Shown: piece after piece, positions 8,879 to 19,278 of the stretch
How positions within the stretch are numbered: the first letter of the stretch is position 1
Layout: each line of letters opens with the position of its first letter
Source of the DNA: Clostridia bacterium
Lineage (GTDB): Bacteria > Bacillota > DUOV01 > Zhaonellaceae
Assembly (NCBI GenBank): GCA_012838615.1
Contig: DUOV01000053.1
Coordinates: 1-42,506, forward strand
Length of the DNA: 42,506 nt
Direction: 5' to 3'
Translations under genes and position numbers: made by a program
Notes under the pieces: generated by a model
Databases searched by the model: none
Told to the model about the DNA's origin: nothing
Seen by the model: only the letters and a program-made list of their open reading frames with translations

Positions 8879-10102
8879 GTGAAAATTTTAATTCAAAAAT
8901 ATGGGGGAACTTCAGTAGCAACTGAAGAAATGCGCCAAAAGGTTGTAGAAAAAATTACCCAAGCTAAAGCGGCTGGGTATGCTCTACTTGTTGTAGTTTC
9001 GGCAATTGGACGAAAGGGCGCCCCTTACGCAACTGATACCTTGCTTTCCTTAGTTAATGCAGATAATGCTGTACCAAGTCCAAGGGAACTAGATCTTCTT
9101 ATGTCCTGTGGGGAAATAATTTCCGGTGTTATTTTAACTACAACTTTACAAAAAGCAGGTTACAAGTCTATTTGCCTAAACGGTGCTCAAGCTGGAATTA
9201 TAACAGATAATACTTTTGGTGATGCTAGAATTGTTAAGGTTGATACTCGTAAAATAGTGGATCTATTAAAACAGGATTATATAATTGTGGTAGCTGGCTT
9301 TCAGGGCATTACTTCGGATGGAGAAGTGACTACCTTAGGACGAGGAGGTAGTGATACAACGGCAGCTGCATTGGGGGTAGCTTTAAATGCAGAAATGATC
9401 GAAATATTTACAGATGTTGACGGAGTAAAGACTGCTGATCCGAAAATTGTAAGTGAAGCTAAAACATTAGGCGAGGTTACTTATAATGAAATATGCCATT
9501 TAGCATATGAGGGAGCGAAGGTTATTCATCCCAGAGCAGTAGAGATTGCTGCCCAAAAAAATATACCCCTTAAAGTAAGATGCACCTTTAGTAATGAACC
9601 TGGTACACTTGTGACAAATCACAGGAGTACTATTGAACCTGAAGCTTGCATTACTGGTGACAAACCAGTTACAGGTATTACACAGATAACTAATATTGCC
9701 CAGATTAAAGTGGATTTGGGAGATACGAAGGATCTAAGTTTGCGGAGCAAAATTTTCAGGTCACTAGCTGATGTTGGTATTAGCGTTGACTTTATAAATG
9801 TTCATCCTGGGGAAATATTATTTACTGTAAAAGAACATTTAGTTGCAAAGGCACAGGAGATTTTACAAGACCTATCTCTTAATATAGCCATTAGAACTGG
9901 GTGTGCAAAAGTTGCTGTGGTAGGAGCAGGAATGACTGGTTGCCCTGGAGTTATGGCCAACATTGTAGAAGCTTTATCAGGGGAAGGAATACCTATTTTA
10001 CAGTCAGCTGATTCTTATACTACAATATGGTGTCTGGTTGACGAAAAAGAGATGGAGAAAGCAGTACGAGCTTTACACAAAAAATTTCGCTTAGATCAAT
10101 AA
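8879..10102 (+). CDS. dapG: Aspartate kinase, ACT-containing
   Basis: IQKYGGTSVAT, GRGGSDTTAAALG, ACT region; GTG start; between asd and dapA. Confidence 0.95.
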   Translation: MKILIQKYGGTSVATEEMRQKVVEKITQAKAAGYALLVVVSAIGRKGAPYATDTLLSLVNADNAVPSPRELDLLMSCGEIISGVILTTTLQKAGYKSICLNGAQAGIITDNTFGDARIVKVDTRKIVDLLKQDYIIVVAGFQGITSDGEVTTLGRGGSDTTAAALGVALNAEMIEIFTDVDGVKTADPKIVSEAKTLGEVTYNEICHLAYEGAKVIHPRAVEIAAQKNIPLKVRCTFSNEPGTLVTNHRSTIEPEACITGDKPVTGITQITNIAQIKVDLGDTKDLSLRSKIFRSLADVGISVDFINVHPGEILFTVKEHLVAKAQEILQDLSLNIAIRTGCAKVAVVGAGMTGCPGVMANIVEALSGEGIPILQSADSYTTIWCLVDEKEMEKAVRALHKKFRLDQ

Positions 10103-10119
10103 ATGGGAGGTGGTTTTCA

Positions 10120-11004
10120 TTGAATAAAACTTTTGGAAGGTTACTAACCGCAATGGTTACACCATTTACAAGTGAGAGTAAAGTTAATTTTCAAGCAGCA
10201 GCAGAACTGGCAACCCACCTTGTAAACAATGGTAGTGATGGTTTAGTTGTAGCAGGTACAACAGGAGAAAGCCCAACTCTAACAAAAGAAGAAAAATTTG
10301 AGTTATTTAAAACCATAAAAGAAGCTGTCGGTTCGGAAATACCTGTTATTGCTGGGACAGGTTCCTATTCAACCGAAGAAAGCATCATACAAAGCCAAAT
10401 GGCTGAAAAAGCGGGAGTTGATGGTTTATTATTAGTAGTTCCATACTACAACAAACCAACACAGGAGGGGATGTACCAGCATTTTGAAGCTATTGCACGT
10501 AACACATCTTTACCTATAATGTTGTACAATATTCCCTCTCGGACGGGTAAAAATATGACTCCGGAAACTGTTGTAAGATTGTCAGAAATTAATAACATTA
10601 TTGCAATTAAAGAATCAACAGGTGATTTCAGCCAACTAACAGAATTAAAGTCAGGATTAAAAAATGATTTTTTAATTTATAGTGGAGACGATGCGTTACT
10701 TCTTCCTATGATGGCCTTAGGCGCGTATGGAGTTGTTAGTGTAGTAAGCCACTTAGTTGGGAAACAGATTAAAGAAATGATAGATGCATTTATAGATGGC
10801 GATCATAATAAGGCTTTGGAGCTTCACTTAAAACTTTCACCTTTATTTAAAACTATGTTTATAACGACCAACCCCATACCAATAAAAACAGCTTTAGCTT
10901 TGCAAGGACATCAGGTAGGCGGTTTTAGACTTCCCCTTTGCAAAGCCTCCGATGAAGAAGTTAGCATTATAAAAAATATGTTACATAAATATGATTTATT
11001 ATAG
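10120..11004 (+). CDS. dapA: 4-hydroxy-tetrahydrodipicolinate synthase
   Basis: GRLLTAMVTPF, GTTGESPTL, YNIPSRTGKNM motifs; TTG start after gggaggtgg. Confidence 0.96.
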   Translation: MNKTFGRLLTAMVTPFTSESKVNFQAAAELATHLVNNGSDGLVVAGTTGESPTLTKEEKFELFKTIKEAVGSEIPVIAGTGSYSTEESIIQSQMAEKAGVDGLLLVVPYYNKPTQEGMYQHFEAIARNTSLPIMLYNIPSRTGKNMTPETVVRLSEINNIIAIKESTGDFSQLTELKSGLKNDFLIYSGDDALLLPMMALGAYGVVSVVSHLVGKQIKEMIDAFIDGDHNKALELHLKLSPLFKTMFITTNPIPIKTALALQGHQVGGFRLPLCKASDEEVSIIKNMLHKYDLL

Positions 11005-11016
11005 TAATAGGTTTGT

Positions 11017-11047
11017 GGCACGTAATAATGCGTGCCATTTTTTTATT
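11017..11047 (+). terminator. Rho-independent terminator after dapA
   Basis: ggcacg-taataatg-cgtgcc + T7. Confidence 0.85.
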
Positions 11048-11116
11048 GTTTTTGAACAATGTTTTTTTAGCTTTTTGAATTATTTTAGGTTGGAGAGTAA
11101 TACTATTGTTGAAGCC

Positions 11117-11145
11117 TTGTATTGGCATAGTGGATCAAGTATAAT
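11117..11145 (+). promoter_or_regulatory. Sigma-A-like promoter of rnj leader
   Basis: TTGTAT-N17-TATAAT. Confidence 0.6.
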
Positions 11146-11175
11146 TAACAATAGGGAAAGTGTTCGGCTTATACG

Positions 11176-11221
11176 GCGCCTAATGGCGTTTAATGAAGCG
11201 CAGCTAGGCGCTTTATTTTTT
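11176..11221 (+). terminator. Attenuator-like hairpin in rnj 5' leader
   Basis: gcgccta...taggcgc arms with inner gcg...cgc pairing, then tttatttttt, lying between the promoter and the rnj start. Confidence 0.65.
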
Positions 11222-11258
11222 CTGCTTTTTATTCTAAAAGATGTTCGGAGGTGTATTA

Positions 11259-12926
11259 ATGGCAGAAAAAAATGAAAAACTATCGATTATACCTTTAGGC
11301 GGTCTTGGAGAAGTCGGTAAGAATATGACTGTCATGAAATATGGCAAATCTATTATTGTTATCGATTGCGGGCTAATATTTCCAGAGGATGAAATGCTAG
11401 GTATAGATATTGTCATACCTGATATTAGTTATTTGGTCGAAAACAAAAATATGGTTAAAGCTATTTTATTAACTCATGGGCACGAAGATCATATAGGAGC
11501 GTTACCATACGTCCTAAAAGAACTGAACGTACCTGTTTACGGGACAAAATTAACTCTTGGTCTTTTAGAAAGCAAACTAAAAGAACATAACATGGTAAAT
11601 GTGACTAAATTAGTTAGCATAAAACCAAGGGACAAAATAAAAATTGGCCCTTTTGAAGTAGAATTTATTCGTGTAAGCCACAGTATTCCCGATTCAGTAG
11701 GGCTGGCTATTCATACTCCCGTTGGAACAGTTGTACATACTGGTGATTTTAAATTGGATCAGACACCCGTGGACGGTGAAGTGCTAGATTTTTACAAGTT
11801 TGCCGAATTAGGTGAAAAGGGTGTGCTGGTCCTAATGTCAGATAGTACAAACGTTGAGCGGCCCGGCATTACCATGTCAGAGAAATATGTAGGTCAAACT
11901 TTGGATGAAGTATTTTACCAAGCTAGTGAGAGAATTATTGTTGCTAGTTTTGCCTCTAATATTCATCGCTTGCAACAGATCATCTCAGCTGCTTATAAAT
12001 GCGGCAGAAAAGTAGCTGTTACAGGACGAAGTATGGTTAATAATGTGACCATTGCTTCAGAACTTGGTTATTTGCATATTCCTAAGGGAACTTTAGTAGA
12101 AATTGAAGATATAGTTAACCTGCCTAAAGAACAAGTTGTAATCATAACCACGGGTAGTCAGGGAGAACCTATGTCAGCTTTAGCTAGAATGGCTATGTCT
12201 GATCATAAGAGGTTGGAAATAATTCCTGGGGATACAGTTATAATCTCTGCTAACCCTATACCCGGAAACGAAAAACTTGTGGCAAGGACGATTGATCATC
12301 TGTTTAAGCAAGGGGCAAATGTAATTCATGAAGCAGTATCGGGAATTCATGTATCTGGACATGCCAGTCAGGAAGATTTAAAGCTGATGCTTAATCTTAT
12401 TAAACCCAAATTTTTCATTCCTGTGCATGGTGAATATCGCATGCTGGTGAAACATGCAAGGCTAGCTCAAGAGGTGGGTATTAAAGAAGAAAATATTTTT
12501 ATAGCAGAGAATGGTCAAGTCATTGAATTTACAAAACGCAAGGGAAGTTTTGCCGGAAAAGTAACAGCCGGTAGGGTTTTGGTAGATGGTTTAGGTGTTG
12601 GAGACGTTGGTAATATAGTTTTACGAGATAGAAAGCAGCTTTCCCAGGATGGTATTTTAATAGTTGTCATAACACTTAACAAAGAGACTGGCATGGTTGT
12701 TGCTGGTCCGGATATTGTTTCCAGAGGATTTGTTTATGTACGAGAATCAGAAGAATTGATGGATGAGGCTAAAGAAAAGGTGAAAATTTCTCTGGAAAAA
12801 TGTGTTGAACGTCAAGTTAGTGATTGGTCGACAATTAAATCTAATGTGCGTGATACTCTGGGCAAATTCCTTTACGAAAGGACGAGAAGAAGACCCATGA
12901 TCTTACCAATAATTATGGAAGTATAG
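11259..12926 (+). CDS. rnj: Ribonuclease J
   Basis: Beta-CASP metallo-beta-lactamase motifs (LTHGHEDHIGALPY, HTGDFKLD, SDSTNVERPG, HVSGHASQED); SD ggaggtg before ATG 11259. Confidence 0.95.
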   Translation: MAEKNEKLSIIPLGGLGEVGKNMTVMKYGKSIIVIDCGLIFPEDEMLGIDIVIPDISYLVENKNMVKAILLTHGHEDHIGALPYVLKELNVPVYGTKLTLGLLESKLKEHNMVNVTKLVSIKPRDKIKIGPFEVEFIRVSHSIPDSVGLAIHTPVGTVVHTGDFKLDQTPVDGEVLDFYKFAELGEKGVLVLMSDSTNVERPGITMSEKYVGQTLDEVFYQASERIIVASFASNIHRLQQIISAAYKCGRKVAVTGRSMVNNVTIASELGYLHIPKGTLVEIEDIVNLPKEQVVIITTGSQGEPMSALARMAMSDHKRLEIIPGDTVIISANPIPGNEKLVARTIDHLFKQGANVIHEAVSGIHVSGHASQEDLKLMLNLIKPKFFIPVHGEYRMLVKHARLAQEVGIKEENIFIAENGQVIEFTKRKGSFAGKVTAGRVLVDGLGVGDVGNIVLRDRKQLSQDGILIVVITLNKETGMVVAGPDIVSRGFVYVRESEELMDEAKEKVKISLEKCVERQVSDWSTIKSNVRDTLGKFLYERTRRRPMILPIIMEV

Positions 12927-12933
12927 TTCCGCG

Positions 12934-12964
12934 ATACACGGCTTAAAGCCGTGTATTTTTTTAT
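12934..12964 (+). terminator. Rho-independent terminator after rnj
   Basis: atacacggctt-aaa-gccgtgtat + T-run. Confidence 0.88.
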
Positions 12965-13012
12965 TCCCAAGTAAATAATATAACAGAATCAAATATGAAG
13001 AGGGAGATTAAA

Positions 13013-13762
13013 ATGAGTAAAAAAGTAAAGGCGCAGAATTTAGAACATGAGGAAAAACCTTCATCTAAACCACAAACTACAGCAGAGAATTCCACAAAGG
13101 ATGATTCTATTAAGGAATTCGGTCAATTAGAACTACCTGAGGTTAAAAGCAATATACATTGTCTAACTATTATTGGTCAAATAGAAGGTCATTTGGTTAT
13201 GCCTCCCCAGAATAAAACAACAAAATACGAACATATTTTGCCACAATTGGTTGCTTTGGAACAATCAACTGAAGTCCAAGGAATATTGATAATATTAAAT
13301 ACGGTTGGTGGTGATGTAGAAGCAGGACTGGCTATAGCTGAAATGATTGCAAGCTTGTCTAAGCCAACTGTAACATTAGTTTTAGGTGGAGGCCATAGTA
13401 TTGGAGTGCCAATTGCAGTCTCAAGTGACTATTCATTTATTGCTGAAACTGCTACTATGACCATTCATCCTATACGGTTGTCAGGACTTGTTATTGGAGT
13501 TCCTCAAACTTATGAGTATTTAGACAAAATGCAAGATAGAGTTATTCGCTTTGTTACTAGACATTCAAATATTCCTGAAGCAAAGTTCAGAGAACTAATG
13601 TTTAGAACAGGAGAACTGGCTAGAGACATAGGAACTGTCCTAGTGGGAAAAGAAGCTATAGACGTAGGTTTAATTGATGAGGTTGGCGGGTTAGGTTCTG
13701 CTATCAAAAAATTAAAAGATTTAATTGAATTGTGCCGGGCAGACATAAAAGGGGAGATGTAA
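13013..13762 (+). CDS. tepA: ClpP-like protease, TepA (translocation-enhancing protein) family
   Basis: [28 protein letters not shown]; start chosen at ATG with SD gagggagat. Confidence 0.9.
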   Translation: MSKKVKAQNLEHEEKPSSKPQTTAENSTKDDSIKEFGQLELPEVKSNIHCLTIIGQIEGHLVMPPQNKTTKYEHILPQLVALEQSTEVQGILIILNTVGGDVEAGLAIAEMIASLSKPTVTLVLGGGHSIGVPIAVSSDYSFIAETATMTIHPIRLSGLVIGVPQTYEYLDKMQDRVIRFVTRHSNIPEAKFRELMFRTGELARDIGTVLVGKEAIDVGLIDEVGGLGSAIKKLKDLIELCRADIKGEM

Positions 13763-13999
13763 ATGCTGCTATACACACCTTTACCTATGGAAGTTGTGCT
13801 AGAAGGATTAGAAAAAGCAAGAGATTATCACGAAGTTCAAATCGGTGATGTAACAATGATCTTAGAGCGAATTAGCGATTCTGAAAGCAAAATAGTAAAG
13901 CTTATTAGTACAAATCCTAATGACTTTTTAAATCCAACGCTACAACCTGGTAAAATTGTATCAGCTACTTTATTTTTAGACAAAAATAGCTACCTTTAA
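13763..13999 (+). CDS. ylzJ: YlzJ-like protein
   Basis: MLLYTPLPMEVVLEG start and position between tepA and spoIIIE/ftsK. Confidence 0.8.
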   Translation: MLLYTPLPMEVVLEGLEKARDYHEVQIGDVTMILERISDSESKIVKLISTNPNDFLNPTLQPGKIVSATLFLDKNSYL

Positions 14000-14014
14000 C
14001 AGGTGGCTATTTTT
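13986..14014 (+). terminator. Rho-independent terminator after ylzJ-like gene
   Basis: atagctacct-ttaac-aggtggctat + T-run; overlaps the CDS end. Confidence 0.75.
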
Positions 14015-14111
14015 AGATTGCATACAGATGATAATCTATTTAAAAATTTTTTAGGAATATGATATAATTTATCGGGTTATGTTGATTTATATAGGCACGA
14101 GGTGGAAAAAA

Positions 14112-15719
14112 ATGCAGGAATTAATCTTTGGTTTACTTGGCGGACTGGCTTTATTTTTATATGGTATGGATTTAATGGGTGAAGGACTTCAAAAGGCCGC
14201 AGGAAATAGAATGAGGCGTATTTTAGAAGTCTTAACTGGTATTCCGATAATCGGTGTTTTAGTTGGTGCTTTGGTAACTTCCATCATTCAAAGCAGTAGT
14301 GCAACAACTGTGATGACTGTTGGTTTTGTAAATGCAGGATTATTAACATTAAAGCAGGCTATTAGCGTGATTATGGGTGCTAATATTGGTACAACCATGA
14401 CTGCTCAACTAATTGCATTTAAGCTAACTAAATATATTTTACCCATTATAGCTCTAGGTTTTGTTTTTTATTTTTTCAGTAAGAAAAAATCACACAAATA
14501 TTTTGGGCAAGTTATTCTTGGATTTGGCATCTTAATGTTTGGTATGGAATTAATGGGTGACGCTATGTCTCCTTTAGAACATTTTCAAGGTTTTAAAGAT
14601 TTTATGACCCAATTTAGTAATTATCCGTTAATGGGTGTAGGCGTAGGGATTGTTATGACCATGCTTATCCAGAGCAGTAGTGCTACTATTGGTATTTTAA
14701 TCGCTTTAGCATCTTCGGGTTTGATACCTTTGGAAGGAGCAATACCTATTTTACTTGGTGACAATATTGGAACCTGTATTACTGCCGTATTAGCTTCTAT
14801 TGGAACCAACCTTGCTGCTAAAAGGACTGCCATTGGTCATGTTTTTTTTAATGTGTTTGGCTCCATAATTTTTATAACATTTTTAGGCTTTTTCATAAAA
14901 TTTGTCCATTTGATTTCTCCGGTTAATGACATTGCTAGGCAAATTGCCAATGCTCATACTTCCTTTAACGTACTTAATACAATTATTTTTCTGCCTTTAA
15001 TCAACCAGTTCGTTAACCTTATTTTAAAGCTTGTCCCTGGAGAAGAAAAAGTTATAACGAAAGGTCCTATCTATCTGGATAACAGGACCCTGGCTAGTCC
15101 TACAATTGCTTTACAACTTGCTAGCAAAGAAATAATTCGTATGGCAGAGATGGCTCTTCAAAATGTTAGGGACGCCATGAACTGTTTATTCAGTAAAGAG
15201 GATAAAGATTTAAAAAATGTTTTCGATTACGAACCTGTTATTGATGAATTAGAAGAAGATATTACGGCATACTTAGTTCGTGTCTCCCAAGAAGGTTTAA
15301 ATCCGGAATCATCTAAATTTCATACAGGTTTGCTTCACGCTGCTAACGATATTGAGCGCATCGGTGATCATGCTGAATACATTGCCAATATTACTAAACA
15401 ATATATTGAGGCAGGCTTGTCTTTTAGTGAACAGGCTGTAGATGAGATGAAGACTTTATATGACCTGGTTGAGCAAAGTTATTCTAAAACAATAAAGGCA
15501 TTACAAAAGGATGATCAACAATTGGCTCGAGAAGCAATGCTCATTATTAATAAAGCCAGTCAGCTTGAGAAACAGCTACGTAACAGTCACATTGAGCGCC
15601 TTACGGCAGGTACTTGTTTACCTGCATCTGGTGTATTGTTTTTAGATGTGCTGAGTAATCTTAAAAGGGTAAGCGATCATGCTCATAATATTGCTCAGGT
15701 AGTTTTAGGCGAAGTTTAG
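14112..15719 (+). CDS. Na+/phosphate cotransporter family protein with PhoU-like C-terminus
   Basis: Duplicated QSSSATT / QSSSATI motifs, GANIGTT / GDNIGTC, C-terminal PhoU-like helical region; start at ATG 14112 after gaggtgg. Confidence 0.9.
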   Translation: MQELIFGLLGGLALFLYGMDLMGEGLQKAAGNRMRRILEVLTGIPIIGVLVGALVTSIIQSSSATTVMTVGFVNAGLLTLKQAISVIMGANIGTTMTAQLIAFKLTKYILPIIALGFVFYFFSKKKSHKYFGQVILGFGILMFGMELMGDAMSPLEHFQGFKDFMTQFSNYPLMGVGVGIVMTMLIQSSSATIGILIALASSGLIPLEGAIPILLGDNIGTCITAVLASIGTNLAAKRTAIGHVFFNVFGSIIFITFLGFFIKFVHLISPVNDIARQIANAHTSFNVLNTIIFLPLINQFVNLILKLVPGEEKVITKGPIYLDNRTLASPTIALQLASKEIIRMAEMALQNVRDAMNCLFSKEDKDLKNVFDYEPVIDELEEDITAYLVRVSQEGLNPESSKFHTGLLHAANDIERIGDHAEYIANITKQYIEAGLSFSEQAVDEMKTLYDLVEQSYSKTIKALQKDDQQLAREAMLIINKASQLEKQLRNSHIERLTAGTCLPASGVLFLDVLSNLKRVSDHAHNIAQVVLGEV

Positions 15720-15722
15720 CAT

Positions 15723-15751
15723 AAACCCTGGTTTTAACCAGGGTTTAATTA
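15723..15751 (+). terminator. Hairpin/terminator after Na/Pi cotransporter gene
   Basis: aaaccctggt-ttta-accagggttt; weak T-tract. Confidence 0.55.
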
Positions 15752-15759
15752 TATTTGGT

Positions 15760-15786
15760 AAAGGAATTTATTGGGTAGCGTAGAAT
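15760..15786 (+). promoter_or_regulatory. Sigma-H-like promoter upstream of ftsK/spoIIIE
   Basis: AAAGGAATT-N11-GTAGAAT matches RnAGGAwWW-N11/12-RnnGAAT completely. Confidence 0.65.
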
Positions 15787-15807
15787 TGTTTAGCTGAGGT
15801 GATCTCC

Positions 15808-18102
15808 ATGGGAAAAGCAGTAAAAGAAAGAAATACGGAAATGCGCTATGAAATAATTGGTTTAATTTTGCTGGCCTTTGCTATACTGTGTTTTATTTGT
15901 TTAATTACGGTTGATTATAAGATTTACCCTCAAATAAATGAAGCTATCGGTCCGATAGGAAACTTTCTGGTACGAACAATTAGCGGATTATTTGGTAAGG
16001 GAAAATACTTATTTTGCTTGTTACTGGCTGTTAAAGCGATTTTCCTTCTCAGGAATAAAAACCATCCATTTAACACCCAATCATTAGGAATACTTATTTC
16101 CTATGGTTCCCTTTTAGCTTTTTTTCACATGAAATATTTGGTATTAGAAAATATAAAAACGATTATAATTACTTCGCTAGATGGCTTAGGCGGAGGATTA
16201 CTGGGAGCTACTTTTGCTATCGTTCTTAATGCTGGTTTTGGACAGGTTGGTAGCTACATAATTTTGATAACAGTATTTCTTGTTGGTATTTTGTTTATGA
16301 CAGGAAATTCTTTTACTTCTTTAGCAAGCAGTTTATGGTTAAAAATAAAGGAATTATATAAGAACATCAAGAGTAAAGTGATTGATTTTTTATTTGTTAC
16401 GATTGAGGAAGACGAAGTACCAAAGGGTAAAGCTAAAAAAGCGGCTGCTGTAATCATTAAAAATAGCCCGCAGAAGGACGAAGGCGTGGTTGAGTCTGAT
16501 AGTGAATTGCCTCTAATAATTCACGGGGAAGGCAACAACAAAAAAAGTAGTAACCTTTCGCAGCCAATTATTTGGACTGAAAAGAAAACAGATCAAGCTG
16601 AGCAAGGTAACAATATAGAAAAAGTAAGGGTTACTGAAGTTAAAGAACGAGTTGAACAAAGTGAATACGTTCTCCCGTCATTATCCTTACTCCAAAAACC
16701 AGCTCGTTCCAAGAACCTTATTAGTAGTAAGGATATTGCTCAAACTGTTAAATTGTTAGAAGAAACTTTGGAAAGTTTTGGGGTAAATGTTAAAGTAACT
16801 GAAGTAAGCTGTGGACCCGCTATTACTCGTTATGAAGCTCAGCCAGCTCCTGGGGTAAAAGTAAGTAAAATAGTAAATTTAGCTGATGATATAGCTTTAA
16901 GTTTAGCCGCTTCTCATGTAAGAATAGAAGCCCCAATTCCAGGTAAAGCAGCTGTAGGCATAGAGGTCCCTAACAGAGAAATTGCGACTGTTAGGTTTAG
17001 AGAGGTGTTAGAAGGGCCAGAATTTCAAAATACTGAGTCGTTGCTTACAATTGCTTTAGGAAAAGATATTGCTGGACAAAACATCTTTGCTGATTTAGGT
17101 AAGATGCCTCATTTACTTATAGCAGGAGCCACAGGTTCTGGTAAAAGTGTTTGTATGAATTCTTTAATCTGTAGTTTGTTATTTAAGTGTAAACCTAACG
17201 AGTTAAAGTTTTTAATGGTTGACCCTAAAATGGTTGAGTTGACAACATTTAATGGGATTCCTCATCTTCTCGCTCCTGTTGTTACAGACGCTAAAAAATC
17301 AGCTACAGCTTTACGCTGGATGGTCAATGAAATGGAAAATAGGTATGCTTTATTTGCGGCAAGTGGGGTAAAGGATATTGAACGTTACAACAAGTTTAAG
17401 CAGCAAGAAGACCCAACTGCTTCCGTGCCTGCTTTACCTTATATAGTTATCCTGATTGACGAATTAGCAGATCTAATGATGGTAGCTCCAGCAGATGTGG
17501 AAGACGCAATATGCAGGCTGGCTCAAATGGCTAGGGCTGCTGGTATACACCTAGTGGTTGCTACTCAACGGCCATCAGTAGATGTTATTACCGGTGTTAT
17601 TAAAGCTAACATACCAAGCAGAATTGCTTTTGCGGTTTCTTCCCAAACTGATTCCAGAACCATATTAGATATGGGAGGAGCTGAAAAACTACTGGGTAGG
17701 GGTGATATGCTATTTTACCCAGTAGGCATGAATAAGCCAATTCGAGTGCAGGGAGCTTATGTCTCAGATAAAGAAGTTGATGATATAGTTTCATTTTGGC
17801 GCAAACAAGGAGAACCTGAATACATGCAAGGTGCAGAAGTTTTAGAAGCTTCTTCGGATACTACGGTGGAAAATAATTATGAAGAAGACGAATTGCTTCC
17901 TGAGGCGGTAAGACTTTTAATCGAGAACGGACAGGCTTCAATATCGATGCTGCAGAGAAGATTACGAATCGGCTATACAAGAGCTGCTAGACTAATAGAC
18001 ATAATGGAGGATCGGGGTATTGTAGGCAGTTTTGAAGGTAGTAAACCTAGGGCTGTTCTGATGACTTGGGAGGAATACGAAAAAATGTTTGGCCAATTAT
18101 AG
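15808..18102 (+). CDS. ftsK: DNA translocase FtsK/SpoIIIE
   Basis: N-terminal TM bundle, [15 protein letters not shown] Walker A, gamma winged-helix domain at C-terminus; SD gaggtga before ATG 15808. Confidence 0.95.
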   Translation: MGKAVKERNTEMRYEIIGLILLAFAILCFICLITVDYKIYPQINEAIGPIGNFLVRTISGLFGKGKYLFCLLLAVKAIFLLRNKNHPFNTQSLGILISYGSLLAFFHMKYLVLENIKTIIITSLDGLGGGLLGATFAIVLNAGFGQVGSYIILITVFLVGILFMTGNSFTSLASSLWLKIKELYKNIKSKVIDFLFVTIEEDEVPKGKAKKAAAVIIKNSPQKDEGVVESDSELPLIIHGEGNNKKSSNLSQPIIWTEKKTDQAEQGNNIEKVRVTEVKERVEQSEYVLPSLSLLQKPARSKNLISSKDIAQTVKLLEETLESFGVNVKVTEVSCGPAITRYEAQPAPGVKVSKIVNLADDIALSLAASHVRIEAPIPGKAAVGIEVPNREIATVRFREVLEGPEFQNTESLLTIALGKDIAGQNIFADLGKMPHLLIAGATGSGKSVCMNSLICSLLFKCKPNELKFLMVDPKMVELTTFNGIPHLLAPVVTDAKKSATALRWMVNEMENRYALFAASGVKDIERYNKFKQQEDPTASVPALPYIVILIDELADLMMVAPADVEDAICRLAQMARAAGIHLVVATQRPSVDVITGVIKANIPSRIAFAVSSQTDSRTILDMGGAEKLLGRGDMLFYPVGMNKPIRVQGAYVSDKEVDDIVSFWRKQGEPEYMQGAEVLEASSDTTVENNYEEDELLPEAVRLLIENGQASISMLQRRLRIGYTRAARLIDIMEDRGIVGSFEGSKPRAVLMTWEEYEKMFGQL

Positions 18103-18166
18103 TAAATTACTATTTTATTTTAATTTGGGAAAAATAATGATAAATTAATATATGTGAAATTGTTCA

Positions 18167-18194
18167 GGAGGAAATCCGACTAAATTTGTCGAAG
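18167..18194 (+). promoter_or_regulatory. Sigma-H-like promoter and/or Spo0A box upstream of mnmH
   Basis: GGAGGAAAT-N12-GTCGAAG (one mismatch to sigma-H -10); embedded TTTGTCGAA also matches the 0A box TGTCGAA. Confidence 0.45.
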
Positions 18195-18223
18195 CAAGCC
18201 ATGATTAAGAGGATGAAAATATT

Positions 18224-19258
18224 ATGCATAATGACATATCTATTGAGGAAGCTTTCGAGAAAGAAAACGTTTTTTTTGTAGACGTCCGTTCACCTGATGA
18301 ATTTGCTAAAGATGCTATTCCCTCCGCGGTAAATGTGCCTATATTAGATAACGAACAAAGAGCCCAGGTTGGCAAGATTTATCAGGAATTAGGCCCCAAA
18401 GAAGCTCGTTTCTTAGCCGTAAAGTTAGTCTCTCCCTTATTACCCGAAAAAATTAAAACCATAAGAGATTTAGCTGATGGCAAAATTGTTGTTGTTTATT
18501 GTTGGCGTGGAGGAATGAGAAGTAAAGCAATGTGTGAATTCCTGAATTTGGCAGGAATTCCTACTCTTCGCTTGGCAGGAGGATATAAATCATATCGAAG
18601 GTTTATTAATAATTATTTTAACGAACCTCCCAATTTTAATTTTCTAGTCCTTTACGGTTTAACCGGAGTAGGAAAGACAGAGATTCTAGAACGGCTTAGT
18701 TTTAAAGATATACCTACTTTAAATTTAGAAGCCCTTGCTAAACACAGAGGGTCTGTTTTCGGTGCTGTAGGACTTCCCAGTCAACCAAGTCAAAAAAAGT
18801 TTGAAACAGATCTTTACTCTGTTTTAAATCAATATCAAGCCAATCAGTATATTTTTGTTGAAGGTGAAAGCAAAAAGATCGGTAAATTATTTATTCCTGA
18901 AAAAATCTATGCTGCAATCCAAAGAGGAAAAAGAATCCTAATATACGATTCCATGCTGAACCGGGTGAATCGCATTATAAAAGAATATCTGGTTGAATCT
19001 AAATATAATATTCAGGAGTTTGAAACGGCAATTACTCATTTACAGAAACGGATTGGAAACTCTAAAATGCAAGAATTATTAGAGTTACTTTATACAGAAA
19101 ATTTTGCAGAAATAGTTAAAGAATTATTAATCAGCTATTATGATAAGCTATACCATCATCCGGATAACCCTAGCATTGAATACGATTTTTGTATAAGTTC
19201 GGCCAATATCGATAGTGCTGTTTTACAGCTATATAAGTACTATCAATTATTATCTTAA
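18224..19258 (+). CDS. mnmH: tRNA 2-selenouridine synthase (rhodanese + P-loop)
   Basis: Rhodanese domain with YCWRGGMRSKAM, then P-loop LTGVGKTE and EGESKKIG motif. Confidence 0.9.
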   Translation: MHNDISIEEAFEKENVFFVDVRSPDEFAKDAIPSAVNVPILDNEQRAQVGKIYQELGPKEARFLAVKLVSPLLPEKIKTIRDLADGKIVVVYCWRGGMRSKAMCEFLNLAGIPTLRLAGGYKSYRRFINNYFNEPPNFNFLVLYGLTGVGKTEILERLSFKDIPTLNLEALAKHRGSVFGAVGLPSQPSQKKFETDLYSVLNQYQANQYIFVEGESKKIGKLFIPEKIYAAIQRGKRILIYDSMLNRVNRIIKEYLVESKYNIQEFETAITHLQKRIGNSKMQELLELLYTENFAEIVKELLISYYDKLYHHPDNPSIEYDFCISSANIDSAVLQLYKYYQLLS

Positions 19259-19278
19259 AGCAAAGGAGGTATAATTTA

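Noticed and set aside
10991-11275. Tracked 94-aa ORF between dapA and rnj
   Set aside because: Runs through the dapA terminator, the rnj promoter and the leader hairpin, and overlaps the rnj start; composition is not protein-like.
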